A DNA stretch of 64,000 nucleotides, taken from contig JACFYK010000035.1 of the NCBI GenBank assembly GCA_021292105.1, forward strand, positions 340,501-404,500. The letters run 5' to 3'. This DNA is from Anadara kagoshimensis. Its lineage: Eukaryota; Mollusca; Bivalvia; Arcoida; Arcidae. The notes below the pieces were generated by a model. That model did no database searches and was not told the DNA's origin. It worked only from the letters and a program-made list of their open reading frames with translations. How positions within the stretch are numbered: position 1 is the stretch's first letter; each line of letters opens with the position of its first letter. The translations under genes were made by a program, and so were the position numbers. Positions 33,701 through 45,092 of the stretch are shown piece by piece.

Positions 33701-36245
33701 TTTGTCTGTCTGTGGTCAGTTGTTTGTAGACACTCTGGTGTTCTCCACCATTCCTTATGTGGGTTTGTCTGTCTGTGGTCAGTTGTTGTTTGTAGACACT
33801 CTGGTGTCCTACACCATTCCTTATGTCTGTTTGTCTGTCTGTGGTCAGTTGTTGATTGTAGACACTCTGGTGTCCTATACCATTCCTTATGTCAGTTTGT
33901 CTGTCTGTGGTCAGTTGTTGTTTGTAGACACTCTGGTGTCCTACACCATTCCTTATGTGGGTTTGTCTGTCTGTGGTCAGTTGTTGTTTGTAGACACTCT
34001 GGTGTCCTCCACCATTCCTTATGTGGGTTTGTCTGTCTGTGGTCAGTTGTTGTTTGTAGACACTCTGGTGTCCTATACCATTCCTTATGTCGGTTTGTCT
34101 GTCTGTGGTCAGTTGTTGTTTGTAGACACTCTGGTGTCCTATACCATTCCTTATGTCGGTTTGTCTGTCTGTGGTCAGTTGTTGTTTGTAGACACTCTGG
34201 TGTCCTCCACCATTCCTTATGTGGGTTTGTCTGTCTGTGGTCAGTTGTTGTTTGAAGACACTCTGGTGTCCTCCACTATTCCTTATGTAGGTTTGTCTGT
34301 CTGTGGTCAGTTGTTGTTTGAAGACACTCTGGTGTCCTATACCATTCCTTATGTCGGTTTGTCTGTCTGTGGTCAGTTGTTGTTTGTAGACACTCTGGTG
34401 TCCTCCACCATTCCTTATGTGGGTTTGTCTGTCTGTGGTCAGTTGTTGTTTGAAGACACTCTGGTGTCCTCCACTATTCCTTATGTAGGTTTGTCTGTCT
34501 GTGGTCAGTTGTTGTTTGTAGACACTCTGGTGTCCTACACCATTCCTTATGTCTGTTTGTCTGTCTGTGGTCAGTTGTTGATTGTAGACACTCTGGTGTC
34601 CTATACCATTCCTTATGTCAGTTTGTCTGTCTGTGGTCAGTTGTTGTTTAAAGACACTCTGGTGTCCTATACCATTCCTTATGTGGGTTTGTCTGTCTGT
34701 GGTCAGTTGTTGTTTGTAGACACTCTGGTGTTCTCCACCATTCCTTATGTGGGTTTGTCTGTCTGTGGTCAGTTGTTGTTTGTAGACACTCTGGTGTTCT
34801 CCACCATTCCTTATGTCAGTTTGTCTGTCTGTGGTCAGTTGTTGTTTAAAGACACTCTGGTGTCCTATACCATTCCTTATGTGGGTTTGTCTGTCTGTGG
34901 TCAGTTGTTGTTTGTAGACACTCTGGTGTCCTCCACCATTCCTTATGTCGGTTTGTCTGTCTGTGGTCAGTTGTTGTTTGTAGACACTCTGGTGTCCTAT
35001 ACCATTCCTTATGTGGGTTTGTCTGTCTGTGGTCAGTTGTTGTTTGTAGACACTCTGGTGTCCTCCACCATTCCTTATGTCTGTTTGTCTGTCTGTGGTC
35101 AGTTGTTGATTGTAGACACTCTGGTGTCCTATACCATTCCTTATGTCGGTTTGTCTGTCTGTGGTCAGTTGTTGTTTGTAGACACTCTGGTGTCCTCCAC
35201 CATTCCTTATGTCGGTTTGTCTGTCTGTGGTCAGTTGTTGTTTGTAGACACTCTGGTGTCCTCCACCATTCCTTATGTCTGTTTGTCTGTCTGTGGTCAG
35301 TTGTTGATTGTAGACACTCTGGTGTCCTATACCATTCCTTATGTCGGTTTGTCTGTCTGTGGTCAGTTGTTGTTTGTAGACACTCTGGTGTCCTCCACCA
35401 TTCCTTATGTCTGTTTGTCTGTCTGTGGTCAGTTGTTGTTTGTAGACACTCTGGTGTCCTCCACCATTCCTTATGTGGGTTTGTCTGTCTGTGGTCAGTT
35501 GTTGTTTGTAGACACTCTGGTGTCCTCCACCATTCCTTATGTGGGTTTGCCTGTCTGTGGTCAGTTGTTGTTTGTAGACACTCTGGTGTCCTATACCATT
35601 CCTTATGTCGGTTTGTCTGTCTGTGGTCAGTTGTTGTTTGTAGACACTCTGGTGTCCTATACCATTCCTTATGTCAGTTTGTCTGTCTGTGGTCAGTTGT
35701 TGTTTAAAGACACTCTGGTGTCCTCCACCATTCTTTATGTAGGTTTGCCTGTCTGTGGTCAGTTGTTGTTTGAAGACACTCTGGTGTCCTATACCATTCC
35801 TTATGTCGGTTTGTCTGTCTGTGGTCAGTTGTTGTTTGTAGACACTCTGGTGTCCTATACCATTCCTTATGTCAGTTTGTCTGTCTGTGGTCAGTTGTTG
35901 TTTGTAGACACTCTGGTGTCCTCCACCATTCCTTATGTCGGTTTGCCTGTCTGTGGTCAGTTGTTGTTTGTAGACACTCTGGTGTCCTATACCATTCCTT
36001 ATGTCAGTTTGCCTGTCTGTGGTCAGTTGTTGTTTAAAGACACTCTGGTGTCCTATACCATTCCTTATGTCGGTTTGTCTGTCTGTGGTCAGTTGTTGAT
36101 TGTAGACACTCTGGTGTCCTATACCATTCCTTATGTCGGTTTGCCTGTCTGTGGTCAGTTGTTGATTGTAGACACTCTGGTGTCCTCCGCCATTGCTAAA
36201 CTGAATGCCTCAGTATTAGTGAAACTATTTTGACTGGTGTAAATA
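30735..36245 (+). mobile_element. SINE-type element split by a 66-bp tandem expansion
   Basis: A B-box-like GGTTCAAATCC lies at 30760-30770, and at the far end, after the array, TTAGTGAAACTATTTTGACT-GGTGTAAATAAG (36215-36247) resembles the SINE tail. Between them is the array of 66-bp units, whose core GACACTCTGGTGTCCTCCAC parallels GGCACTCTGGTTTCCTCCAC in the SINE-like repeat at 53.8 kb. Taken together, a SINE appears to have grown an internal tandem array. The A box is not identifiable. Confidence 0.6.
30790..36195. repeat. 66-bp satellite array, about 82 copies
   Basis: Unit: GTTTGTCTGTCTGTGGTCAG, TTGTTGTTTGTAGACACTCT, GGTGTCCTATACCATTCCTT, ATGTCG. Common variants: TCCACC for TATACC, GTTGATTG, TTTAAAGA, TATGTGGG and a 3-bp-shorter TTGTTTGTAG form. 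Since 66 = 3 x 22, two forward frames and one reverse frame stay open for long stretches, up to 845 codons of a 22-residue repeat (GLSVCGQLLFVDTLVSYTIP plus YV). Single-base gaps at several places break the frame without any sign of selection for it, so I read this as non-coding satellite. Confidence 0.97.
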
Positions 36246-36247
36246 AG

Positions 36248-37040
36248 ACTTAACTATTAAAAACTTAATGGATGTTCTATTAATTGCTTTTCAATCATCA
36301 CTTATTTTTGGATTGTTCAATTGTTTTTAAAGTGGATTCGTGTTGTATAAGTTTTTGAAATAACTTTTAACAGTGTTTGATATTAATTTTTGTTAGGTAA
36401 TAAGTGTCATCATTAATTTTAAATTCTCATATATTTTTATTAATAGAATTACTACTTCCAAATAGAAAAATTATGACACATTTTTTTCCATCCCATTTCA
36501 TACCAGCATAGTCTTGACCTAATTAATTAGAACACCTTCAATTTTTTCCTTTCCTAATACTTCCGAGTTCATTTTTAAGTTTCTGGAGTTTATGTAGATT
36601 TTCAGTAAATGGATTATCATCAAACTTCGTGATAAATGTTACCTTTTTTTCTCATTTGTCTTTTTCATTTCTTATTTTTGTCTATGTACAGAAATGAATG
36701 CAATGACTTAAATTTGTATCCGAGTTGCAACAAAGTTGAACTTGACTATTTACGTGATTAATTTGGTGATACAGATGTACAAGATTTGGTATGTGAATCT
36801 TCCACGAGTTTAAATCAAGTTTTGTCCTGGTTCACTTATGTTTGACAAAATTATGGTTCTTGGACTGAGATTTATTTTTCAAAATAAGTTTTCCAGACCC
36901 TTTTTTTTCTAAACTTGCAGATATTGAATTAAAATTTTGCTCATGGATTATAGAATATACAGAATATATTGTAACATTTTTATTGCACCAGGAGGCCTAT
37001 AGATTTCTAATGTACTTTATTTTATCTAGTTATTATTTTT
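36248..37040. other. Unannotated AT-rich DNA
   Basis: About 790 bases with no coding frame or element I can support. Confidence 0.5.
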
Positions 37041-37549
37041 AGCTCACCTGGCCAAAGGCCATGTGAGCTTATGGCATGGCGAGGCGTGCGTGCGTCAGTA
37101 AACTTTAATCTTCTCCTCCGAAACTACTGGGCCAACTGAAACCAAATTTGCCATGGAAGGTCCTTGACAGAGTCTAACTATAGTTTGTTTAAATCATGGC
37201 GATCGAATATCCAAGATGGCCGCTGTTACTAAAAATAGACAAAACCTAAAAAAATCTTCTTCTGTTGAACCACTCATTGGAGGCGAAAACTGATGTGATA
37301 TTTGTATTCTACATAGTCTTAACCATTAAGTTTGTTCATTTCATAAAATTTGGTTTAAAAATAGGTTACGCGTTTTTGCGTTTAATTTTGAAAAAATCGT
37401 ATAATATTTTTAAATTGCTATAACTTGACTATATGACCAGATAATGACATGGGGTTTTCAGTTTTGACATATTCTTGTAATTACCTTCAAAATGGTGTCA
37501 AGGTCAATTATGAAGGTCATGACCTAATTTTTTACTTTCCAATATTATT
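37041..37549. repeat. Dispersed repeat with a terminal hairpin
   Basis: Begins with a near-perfect hairpin, AGCTCACCTGGCC-AAA-GGCCATGTGAGCT (37041-37069), followed by CGTGCGTGCGTC, CTCCGAAACTACTGGGCCAA and TTTGCCATGGAAGG. I recall repeats of this kind as very common in bivalve genomes. It leads directly into the dimeric array. Confidence 0.65.
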
Positions 37550-38985
37550 TATTATCTCGAAAACTATAAACTTTTGTATAGGCATGTATATTGGAATATT
37601 GTAAGTATTGATGTAACGATCATTTTGATATATAGATTAAGGTCATTGGTTCAAAGGTCAAGGTCACAGATGCTAAAGAATACTGAAATGGTTCATTATC
37701 TTGAAAACTATGAACTTTTTGTATAGGCATGTATATTAGAATGTTGTAGGTATTGATACAACGATCATTTTGATGTATAGATAAATGTCATGGGTTCAAA
37801 GGTCAAGGTCACAGTAGCAAAACAATACCAAAATCATTAATTATCTTGAAAACTATAAACTTTTTGTATAGGCATGTATATTGGAATGTTGTTGGTATTG
37901 ATGTAGCGATCATTTTGATATATAGATTAAGGTCATTGGTTCAAAGGTCAAGGTCACAGATGCAAAAGAAAACTTAAACGGTTCATTATCTTGAAAACTA
38001 TGAACTTTTTGTATAAGAATATATATAAGAATATTGTAGGTATTAATACAACGATCATTATGATGTATAGAAAAAGGTCATGGGTCCAAAGGTCAAGGTC
38101 ACAGAAGCAAATCAATACCAAAATGGTTCATTATCTTGAAAACTATAAACTTTTTGTATAGGCATGTATATTGGAATATTGTTAGTATTGATGTAAAGAT
38201 CATTTTGATATTTAGATTAAGGTCATTGGTTCAAAGGTCAAGGTCACAGATGCAAAAGAAAACTTAAACGGTTCATTATCTTGAAAACTATGAACATTTT
38301 GTATAAGAATATAAATGAGAATATTGTAGGTATTGATACAACGATCATTATGATGTATAGAAAAAGGTCATGGGTCCAAAGGTCAAGGTCACAGTAGCAA
38401 ATCAATACCAAAATGGTTCATTATCTTGAAAACTATGAACTTTTTGTATAGGCATGTATATTAGAATGTTGTAGGTATTGATACAACGATAATTTTCATG
38501 TATAGAAAAAGATCATGAGTTTAAAGGACAAGGTCACAGTAGCAAGTCAATACCAAAATGGTTCATTATCTTGAAAACTATGAACTTTTTGTATAGGCAT
38601 GTATATTGGAATATTGTAAGTATTGATGTAACGATCATTTTGATATATAGATTAAGGTCATTGGTTCAAAGGTCAAGGTCACAGATGCAAAAAAATACTG
38701 AAATGGTTCATTATCTTGAAAAACTATGAGCTTTTTGTATAGGCATGTATATTAGAATGTTGTAGGTATTGAGACAACGATCATTTTGATGTATAGAAAA
38801 ACATCATGGGTCAAAAGGTCAAGGTCACATTTGCAAATCAATACCAAAAAGGTTCATTATCTCGAAAACTATGAACTTTTTGTATAGGCATGTATATTAG
38901 AATATTGTTGGTATTAGTGCAATGATCATTTTAATATATGGATTATGGTCATTGGTTCGAAGGTCAAGGTCACAGATGCGAGTAG
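37550..38985. repeat. ~145-bp array, ten units alternating in two types
   Basis: Units begin (A)TTATCTTGAAAACTAT near 37550, 37698, 37845, 37988, 38133, 38278, 38423, 38567, 38713 and 38857. Each contains TTTTTGTATAGGCATGTATA, ACGATCATTTTGAT and CAAAGGTCAAGGTCACAG. Most units alternate between type A (TTGATGTAACGATC ... GATTAAGGTCATTGG) and type B (TTGATACAACGATC ... GAAAAAGGTCATGGG), so the working unit is a ~290-bp dimer. Confidence 0.9.
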
Positions 38986-39094
38986 TAAGTTTCATAAATA
39001 TCTAAATATCCACATCAGAGTTGTTGATATTACAGTGATATTTTGGGGGGGGGGCTAAATTTACTACCAAATAGAGGTAATTTCCCCTGGGTAG
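38986..39094. other. Transition with poly-G run
   Basis: End of the dispersed repeat with a run of G at about 39045-39053. Confidence 0.4.
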
Positions 39095-39098
39095 AGCT

Positions 39099-39485
39099 GT
39101 CATTGATTAAAATTTGAATATCAATATATTAACTGAAAAATATATTAATAAATCAGTATTTTGAAACAATTCACAAAAATGATAAAAATACTTTATTTTT
39201 TGTTGATTTTTATAGACAGCTTATTTTCCACCAATATTTGGCATTTCTGGTGTCATTTTCAATGTTTCTAATATTATGCAATCTCTTTTGTATGTCAGTT
39301 GGTTGTGTGGTAATGATGTGTTGTAATTATAATATATTTACAACTAGGTAAATCAATGTGTCATTGACTACACCAACCTTAATCATGAACTGGTGGCCAG
39401 TTTTGGTGATATGGATACTTAAACAATGTATCGTTATATCATATCACTGACTTTTACCGACAGTATATGATCTATCAATGACAGC
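39099..39485. mobile_element. Possible small inverted-repeat element
   Basis: GCTGTCATTGAT at the left (about 39101) is answered by ATCAATGACAGC at the right (about 39474-39485). Only about 12 bp of the ends match and no duplication is clear, so this is weak. Confidence 0.3.
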
Positions 39486-39559
39486 CATACTACTACTACC
39501 CCCCCACCCCACCCCCACCGGTAAAAAGGACAGTAATTTCCCAATATGACCATTAAAAT

Positions 39560-39600
39560 TCCCAAATCATATATTATATATATATAATATATATCAGTGA
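39560..39600. repeat. AT-rich palindrome
   Basis: ATATATTATATATATATAAT-type dinucleotide run. Confidence 0.6.
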
Positions 39601-39658
39601 TATACTAGCAGAGTACATTAGTTGACCTTGCCAACAAAATAAATTCAATATACATACG

Positions 39659-39751
39659 CAAAACCACACATATGTGGTTTCTGACGTAGCTGATCGCACA
39701 ATAAATGAGTGTGATCAAGCTACGTCAGAAAACCACTTATGTGTGGTTTTG
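39659..39751. repeat. 93-bp foldback (long hairpin)
   Basis: Left arm 39659-39695 (AAAACCACACATATGTGGTT, TCTGACGTAGCTGATC) and right arm 39713-39751 are reverse complements with a few small differences, around a 17-base loop. Each arm also contains its own smaller palindrome (AACCACACATATGTGGTT). No coding content. Confidence 0.92.
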
Positions 39752-40548
39752 TATTTATCACATGCCCTACTAAACTAAATGAAAAACTTTCTTTGGCTTA
39801 ATCTGTCAAAGAATTCACAATCAACTCAGTATTTCATATTGATTTTTGATCTGATTCCAAAAACTGATACCTGACTGGAAAAACTGCTAAAGAAGTAATT
39901 AAAACAACAGATACCTCTTCGTTTACGCATCATTGGTTAACATTTTACTAATACCATCGTAAACACTGGAAAAAATAAAAAAACAACCAATGATTTTACA
40001 AAATTATTTAATATCGTCCGCGATTCTCCCAACTCGAGTAAATTCTCCCAACTTAACATGACGTATGTATCACATATTGACGTCATATTATTTTTGTCAT
40101 TACGTAGCACATAATGACGTCATATTATTGTTGTCGGAAAAGGGAATTCCCCTAAAAGGAGTTCCGGCTACTATGGTGATACAGAATGTTGTATCACACA
40201 CGCGTGTGATACAGACTCCCATATCACGTAGCTTGAAAAAACAGTGTATTGCCATAGTAAGATTAAATGGGTATGTGATAAAATGTATTATCACAATACA
40301 ATGCTTTTGCCTAGAGGACTCAGTACTCCAATTTTACCAATCTTAAAGGCATCCAGATAGCAGTTTTTTTTTAAAATGTAACAAAGTCCCTGATATTACA
40401 TATGTGTACATGCATTATGATCTTTATTACACAACTTTTATGTATGGGTTTTTGAGGTGATTTATACAATGAATAATTTTTATATTTGTAGATAGAATGA
40501 TACATATTGAGACAGAGACAGAGTAATAATGGTTAAAGTAGCTGGGTA
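39752..40548. other. Unannotated DNA
   Basis: No gene supported. ATTGACGTCATATTATTTTT and AATGACGTCATATTATTGTT, 50 bp apart (40078-40135), are a short direct repeat with CRE-like TGACGTCA cores. ATCACACACGCGTGTGAT (40193-40210) is a perfect palindrome. Confidence 0.45.
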
Positions 40549-41007
40549 TTGGTTTACAGTTTGTGGTGTGTGGTTATTGCTCAAAGTAACAAAGCATCCA
40601 TCCTCCTGTCAGCATCTAAAGATAAGTGGATAAGTGGCCATAAACAAAAATACTTTATCATAGATTCTCCTGGTGTCCAATTTGGAAAATTTCTGCAGCT
40701 TTTCAAAGATTTAAGTATTTTGGCCTCAACATGTTTGTACTGTTGGGATTTTCATCTCAAATGCTGTAGTTGGTTTTTGGTGTCTGTACGTCCTTTCCGC
40801 ATTATGACTTTGATTAGTTTGGCTTTATGTTCTGTCAACATTTTTGCCCCCAACAATACTCATGTAGAGTTGGATTCAGAAACCAGGTGTATTACAAAAT
40901 TTAAATATTTGGCCATGTACATGTATTAATGATGATCAAATAATGGCAAACATCCCTCCCCTGTTACTAACATCCACATGCATAACCTAATACACTAAAA
41001 TGTCAAG

Positions 41008-41060
41008 GTCCAGTTTTACAACCATGACTTAACTCAAGGAAGGATTGTGAAACAGGGGCC
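41008..41060. mobile_element. Miniature copy of the 11.9-kb inverted-repeat element
   Basis: GTCCAGTTTTACAACC at the left and GGATTGTGAAACAGGGGCC at the right are inverted relative to each other and match the ends of the element at 11946-12197. Only about 53 bp, so nearly all of the interior is missing. Confidence 0.55.
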
Positions 41061-41179
41061 AGTTTTAATAAGCTATCATCTTCTTTATAATTCACTTATT
41101 TCATGTTGTATAACATTTATTGTCATTATTTGTAAAGGGGTTTTTAATTGGCCCTGTTCAATAAACATGATAAAATTTA

Positions 41180-41249
41180 TTTTTGTTCTTAGACAATAAA
41201 TTTATTTTTGTTCTTAGACAATAAATTTATTTTTGTTCTTAGACAATAC
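41180..41249. repeat. 25-bp unit, almost three copies
   Basis: Three copies of AATTTATTTTTGTTCTTAG followed by ACAATA. Confidence 0.9.
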
Positions 41250-41384
41250 ATCTAGGTCTTTTGAATCCAATACTTCATCAGTGGTGTTAGGGTCAAATTG
41301 TTGACAGAATACAAAAAATGTATACAAGTAAATTACAAAATTAAGGACTAGAAAGGTACCAAAAATTGTCTACATTATTTGAGG

Positions 41385-41685
41385 AGGATAATACTTGACA
41401 GCGGGCATGCCATACTAAAGAACTCTCCCTGCAAATTGTACCAAGTGTACTGCAAAGGAAAATTTCTGTCACTTCACTGATAGCTGGTGATGTCCTGATA
41501 TAAGTGAAATATTCCTGAATTTTTGCATCAGTTGAGAAGAAAAACACTTAATGGTGGGCAGAGCACAATAAAGAACTCTTACTGCACATTGCCCTGTATG
41601 TACTGATAAGGTAAAAGGTCTGTCACTAAATCCTATAGCTGGTGACATCCTGATATAAGTGAAATATTCATTTGTTTTCTTATTA
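41385..41685 (+). mobile_element. Two SINE 3' halves in tandem
   Basis: Two successive truncated copies: the first ends TGATATAAGTGAAATATTCC (about 41498-41516), the second TGATATAAGTGAAATATTCA (about 41651-41670). Each is preceded by AAAGAACTCT(C/T)(C/A)CTGCA and TATAGCTGGTGA-like or TGATAGCTGGTGA motifs. No tRNA head in either. Confidence 0.75.
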
Positions 41686-41689
41686 TTGT

Positions 41690-42140
41690 AAACAAAATTA
41701 TAGCAACAATGTTATTAATTTCATGTTAGTTTTTATTTTAAGAATGATGGAATAAAAAATGAAAATCAATGGTAAAATGAGGAAAACCTGCACCACTGGA
41801 AAGAAATGGCAAAACAGAAAGAAACCCTGTATCATTGGAACTTAAAGGAAAAACAACAAAGAAACTCTGCAACATTGGATATAAATGACAAAAACAACGA
41901 AGCAACCCCACAACACTGGTATTGTTGATGGTGTGAATATCTTGGCCCAATCATTGGAGGGTCTTATTTATGAACTTTTTACAAAGTGAATTGACTTGTT
42001 CAAGAGACTTATTTTCAGAAGATTGGTTGATGTATCAAATTGTTACACATAGAAACAATTAACTTGCAGTCCTAGGTTTCATCTTTTCATAGAAAGCTTT
42101 ATTTTGCAATAATTCAAATTGATGTTATTTGTAGTGGTCA
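41690..42140. other. Unannotated DNA with a loose ~55-bp repeat
   Basis: 41755-41930 has three loose copies of a unit around AATGGCAAAAACAG-AAGAAACCCTG-ATCATTGG. Otherwise no feature. Confidence 0.4.
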
Positions 42141-42144
42141 CTCC

Positions 42145-42530
42145 TAACCATAACTTTTTTCTTTCTTTTTTTTCCTTTTTTCCCTTTTCCCTTTTCCTTT
42201 TTTCTTTTTTCCTTTTTCTTTTCTTTTTTCTTTTTTTCTCCTTTTTTTCTTTTTTCTTTTCTTTTTTTCCTTTTTCTTTTCTTTTTTTCTTTTTTTCTCC
42301 TTTTTTTCTTTTTCTTTTCCTTTTTCCTTTTTCCTTTTCTTTCTTTTTGCTCCTTATTTTTCTTCTTTCCTATTCCTTTTTTCTTTTCCTTTTTCTGTTT
42401 TTCTCTTTTTTTTTTTTTTTTTTTTTTATTTGTTTCTTTTTCTTCTTTCTTTTTACCTTTTTCTATTTTTCTTTATTTTCATTTTTTTTCTTTTTTTCTT
42501 TATTTACATTTTTTCTTTTTCTTCTTTAAA
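42145..42530. repeat. Polypyrimidine tract, about 385 bp
   Basis: Nearly pure C/T on the plus strand (TTTTTC and TTTTCC motifs, a T-run at about 42407-42426), so nearly pure A/G on the minus strand. The frames it holds (Phe/Ser or Lys/Glu) are composition artefacts. Confidence 0.95.
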
Positions 42531-42545
42531 TTCATAAATTCATTA

Positions 42546-43345
42546 AATGCATACAGGCCCATACACACATGCATACAGGCCCATACACACATGCATACAG
42601 ACCCATACACACATGCATACAGACCCATACACACATGCATACAGACCCATACACACATGCATACAGACCCATACACCTGCATACAGGCCCATACACACAT
42701 GCATACAGACCCATACACACATGCATACATACCCATACACACATGCATACAGGCCCATACACACATACATACAGACCCTTGCACACATGCATACAGGCCC
42801 ATACACACATACATACAGGCCCATACACACATACATACTTACCCATACACACATGCATACAGGCCCATACACACATGCATACAGGCCCATACACACATAC
42901 ATACTTACCCATACACACATGCATACAGACCCATACACACATGCATACAGGCCCATACACACATGCATACAGGTCCATACACACATACATACTTACCCAT
43001 ACACACATGCATACAGGCCCATACACACATGCATACAGCCCATACACACATACATACTTACCCATACACACATGCATACAGGCCCATACACACATGCATA
43101 CAGGCCCATACACATACATACTTACCGATACACACATGCATACAGGCCCATACACACATGCATACAGGTCCATACACACATGCATACAGGTCCATACACA
43201 CATGCATACAGGCCCATACACACATGCATACTTATCCATACACACATGCATACAGGCCCATACACACATGCATACAGGCCCATACACACATGCATTCAGG
43301 CCCTTGCACACATGCATTCAGGCCCTTGCACACATGCATACATTT
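42546..43345. repeat. 22-bp minisatellite, first array, about 36 copies
   Basis: Unit GCATACAGGCCCATACACAC plus AT, with GGCCC/GACCC/GGTCC and CATAC/TATAC variants. 22 = 3 x 7 + 1, so all three forward frames read through the same His/Thr/Tyr-rich peptide and the reverse frames read Cys/Met/Val-rich peptide. These are not genes. Confidence 0.97.
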
Positions 43346-43399
43346 TTTACTGACTGTTTCCATGCAAGTTCATCATTTTCTAACAAATTTTAAATTGCA

Positions 43400-44799
43400 A
43401 TTTCTTCAGGTTAATCACCTTTGAGGCTAGATTGACTTTAAGTTTAATGCTTTTGAAGCTGTATTGACTTTAAGTTAAACCCCCTTTGAGGCAGTTTTAA
43501 CTTTATACCCTTTAAGGGCTTTATTAACTTGTGTAAGTTCGATGTGTAAAGACTGGACTGAGTTTAAAGTTATAGCCCTTTATGGTTTGACTGCAATTTG
43601 CATTCAAGGTCAATGCTATTTAGGCTGGATGAACCATTTTAAGTTCATTGCTTTAAAGACTGAGTTGACTTTAAAGTTATAGCCCTCTATGGCTAAATTG
43701 ACTTTAAGTAAAATGCCTTTTAGGCTGAATTGACTTTAAGTTTAAACCCCCTTTATGGCTGCATTGACTTTTAAGTTAAGACTCTTTTAAGGTCATATGA
43801 ACTTTAAGTTAAGGCTCCCTTTAAAGCTAGATTGACTGTAAGTTAAGACTCTTTTAAGGCTACATTGGTTTTTAGTTAAGGCACCCTTTATTGCTAGATT
43901 AACCATGAATTAAAACTCCTTTAAGGCTTCATTGATTTAAGTTAAAGCATCCTTTAAAGCTAGATTGACTAGGTTAAGACTCCTTTAAAGCTAGGTTGGG
44001 TATGAGTTTTGGAACTGTCGCCCACATCGACTTTAAGTAAGACCCCTTAAAAGGCAACATCGGAACTAAGATAAGACCCCTTTATTGGCTAGAATTGGCA
44101 CTAGGTAAGACCCCTTTGAGGCTTGAGGTTATAAGTTTCATTGGCTGGATTATCCTTTTAGCCATGGGCCTTTATCGGCTGGAATTTTCTTTAAGTCATG
44201 TTGCTGCTGGCTGGATTATCTTTTAGTCCGTGTTTTATTGGTTGGCTTAACTTTAAGTCATGTGCTTTATTGGATGGATTGACTTAAATGAATGTGCTTT
44301 ATTGGCTGGGTTGGTTTTTGGTTATGTGCTTTATTGGATGAATTGATTTTAAATTTTAATGTGCTTTATTGGTTGGATTGACTTTCAGTCACGTGCTTTA
44401 TTGGCAGTATTGACTTTCAGTTATGTGCTTTATTAGTTGGGTTGACTTAAATTCACGGGCTTTATTGGCGGGATTAACTTTAAGTTTAAAATCCCTTTAA
44501 GGCTGTAATGTCTTTTAAGACTCTGAAGGCTACATTAACTTTAAGTTAAATGCATTTTTGGCTGGATTGACCTTAGGGTAGATGCTTTAAAGGCCAGATT
44601 AACTTTCAGTTTAATGCTTTTGATGCACTTTAATGCTTTCAAGGTTGGATTAATTTTCAGCAAAATGCATTTTTAGCTATATTGACTTACGTGCTTTATT
44701 GGTTTGGTTGACTTTTAGTTATTTGCTTCATTGGCTGAATTACTTCAAGTTAGTTAAAGGCTTTTAGGCTGGATTGACCTGGTATATGCAAGTTCTTCA
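43400..44799. repeat. Degenerate ~35-45-bp repeat
   Basis: Dozens of irregular copies around GGCT(A/G)GATTGACTTTAAGT followed by TAAGNCTCCTTTAA or CATGTGCTTTATT. Early units are CCTTTAAGGCT-like and later ones GTGCTTTATTGGCTGGATT-like. Strongly diverged, so older than the 22-bp arrays on either side. Preceded at 43378-43420 by a decayed copy of the start of the 44.8-48.9-kb repeat. Confidence 0.75.
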
Positions 44800-45092
44800 A
44801 ATTCTAACAAATTGCAAATTGCAATTACCGCGGGTTAATCATGCGCAGTAATAACTGGTCTGTTCCTGAAGACAGTTAATTTGGCATGTTAACTAAATTC
44901 AGATTGCGGTTTCCTCACATGGTTAACCATACACAGCAGACATCATTTATTATAAATAACTTATATTGCAATGTTTTCAATAAAATTATAAAAAGTAAAG
45001 AACATTTTAATTATATTCCAGACCTAGAACATTATAAACTGTGTCTTTCGAGACAAGTTAATAATTTCTTGCCTTTGCATTCAAAGTTACAT

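Larger units (their letters stand above)
40549..41320. repeat. Dispersed foldback family, copy 1 (diverged)
   Basis: Left part has TTGGATTCAGAAACCAGGTG and right part has GAATCCAATACTTCATCAGT-GGTGTTAGGGTCAAATTGTTGACAG-like sequence. The copy at 50398-50935 has the same pieces in the same order (GTGGATTCAAACACATG; TTATTTGTAAAGGGGT; GAATCCATTTCTTCATTAGA). A 126-codon plus-strand frame (40549-40929) lies over the left arm and I do not trust it as a gene. Confidence 0.5.

Noticed and set aside
30809-36233. Open frames of 340, 466 and 845 codons with a perfect 22-residue repeat, possibly a repeat protein
   Set aside because: The 66-bp unit is divisible by three and free of stops in two forward frames and one reverse frame. 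Small indels break the frame repeatedly, the peptide has no plausible fold or signal, and the array is bounded by SINE-like ends.
40549-40929. 126-codon plus-strand frame
   Set aside because: Lies over a diverged foldback repeat also found at 50.4 kb. No domain seen.
42119-42529. 136-codon Phe/Ser-rich frame
   Set aside because: Pure composition effect of the polypyrimidine tract.
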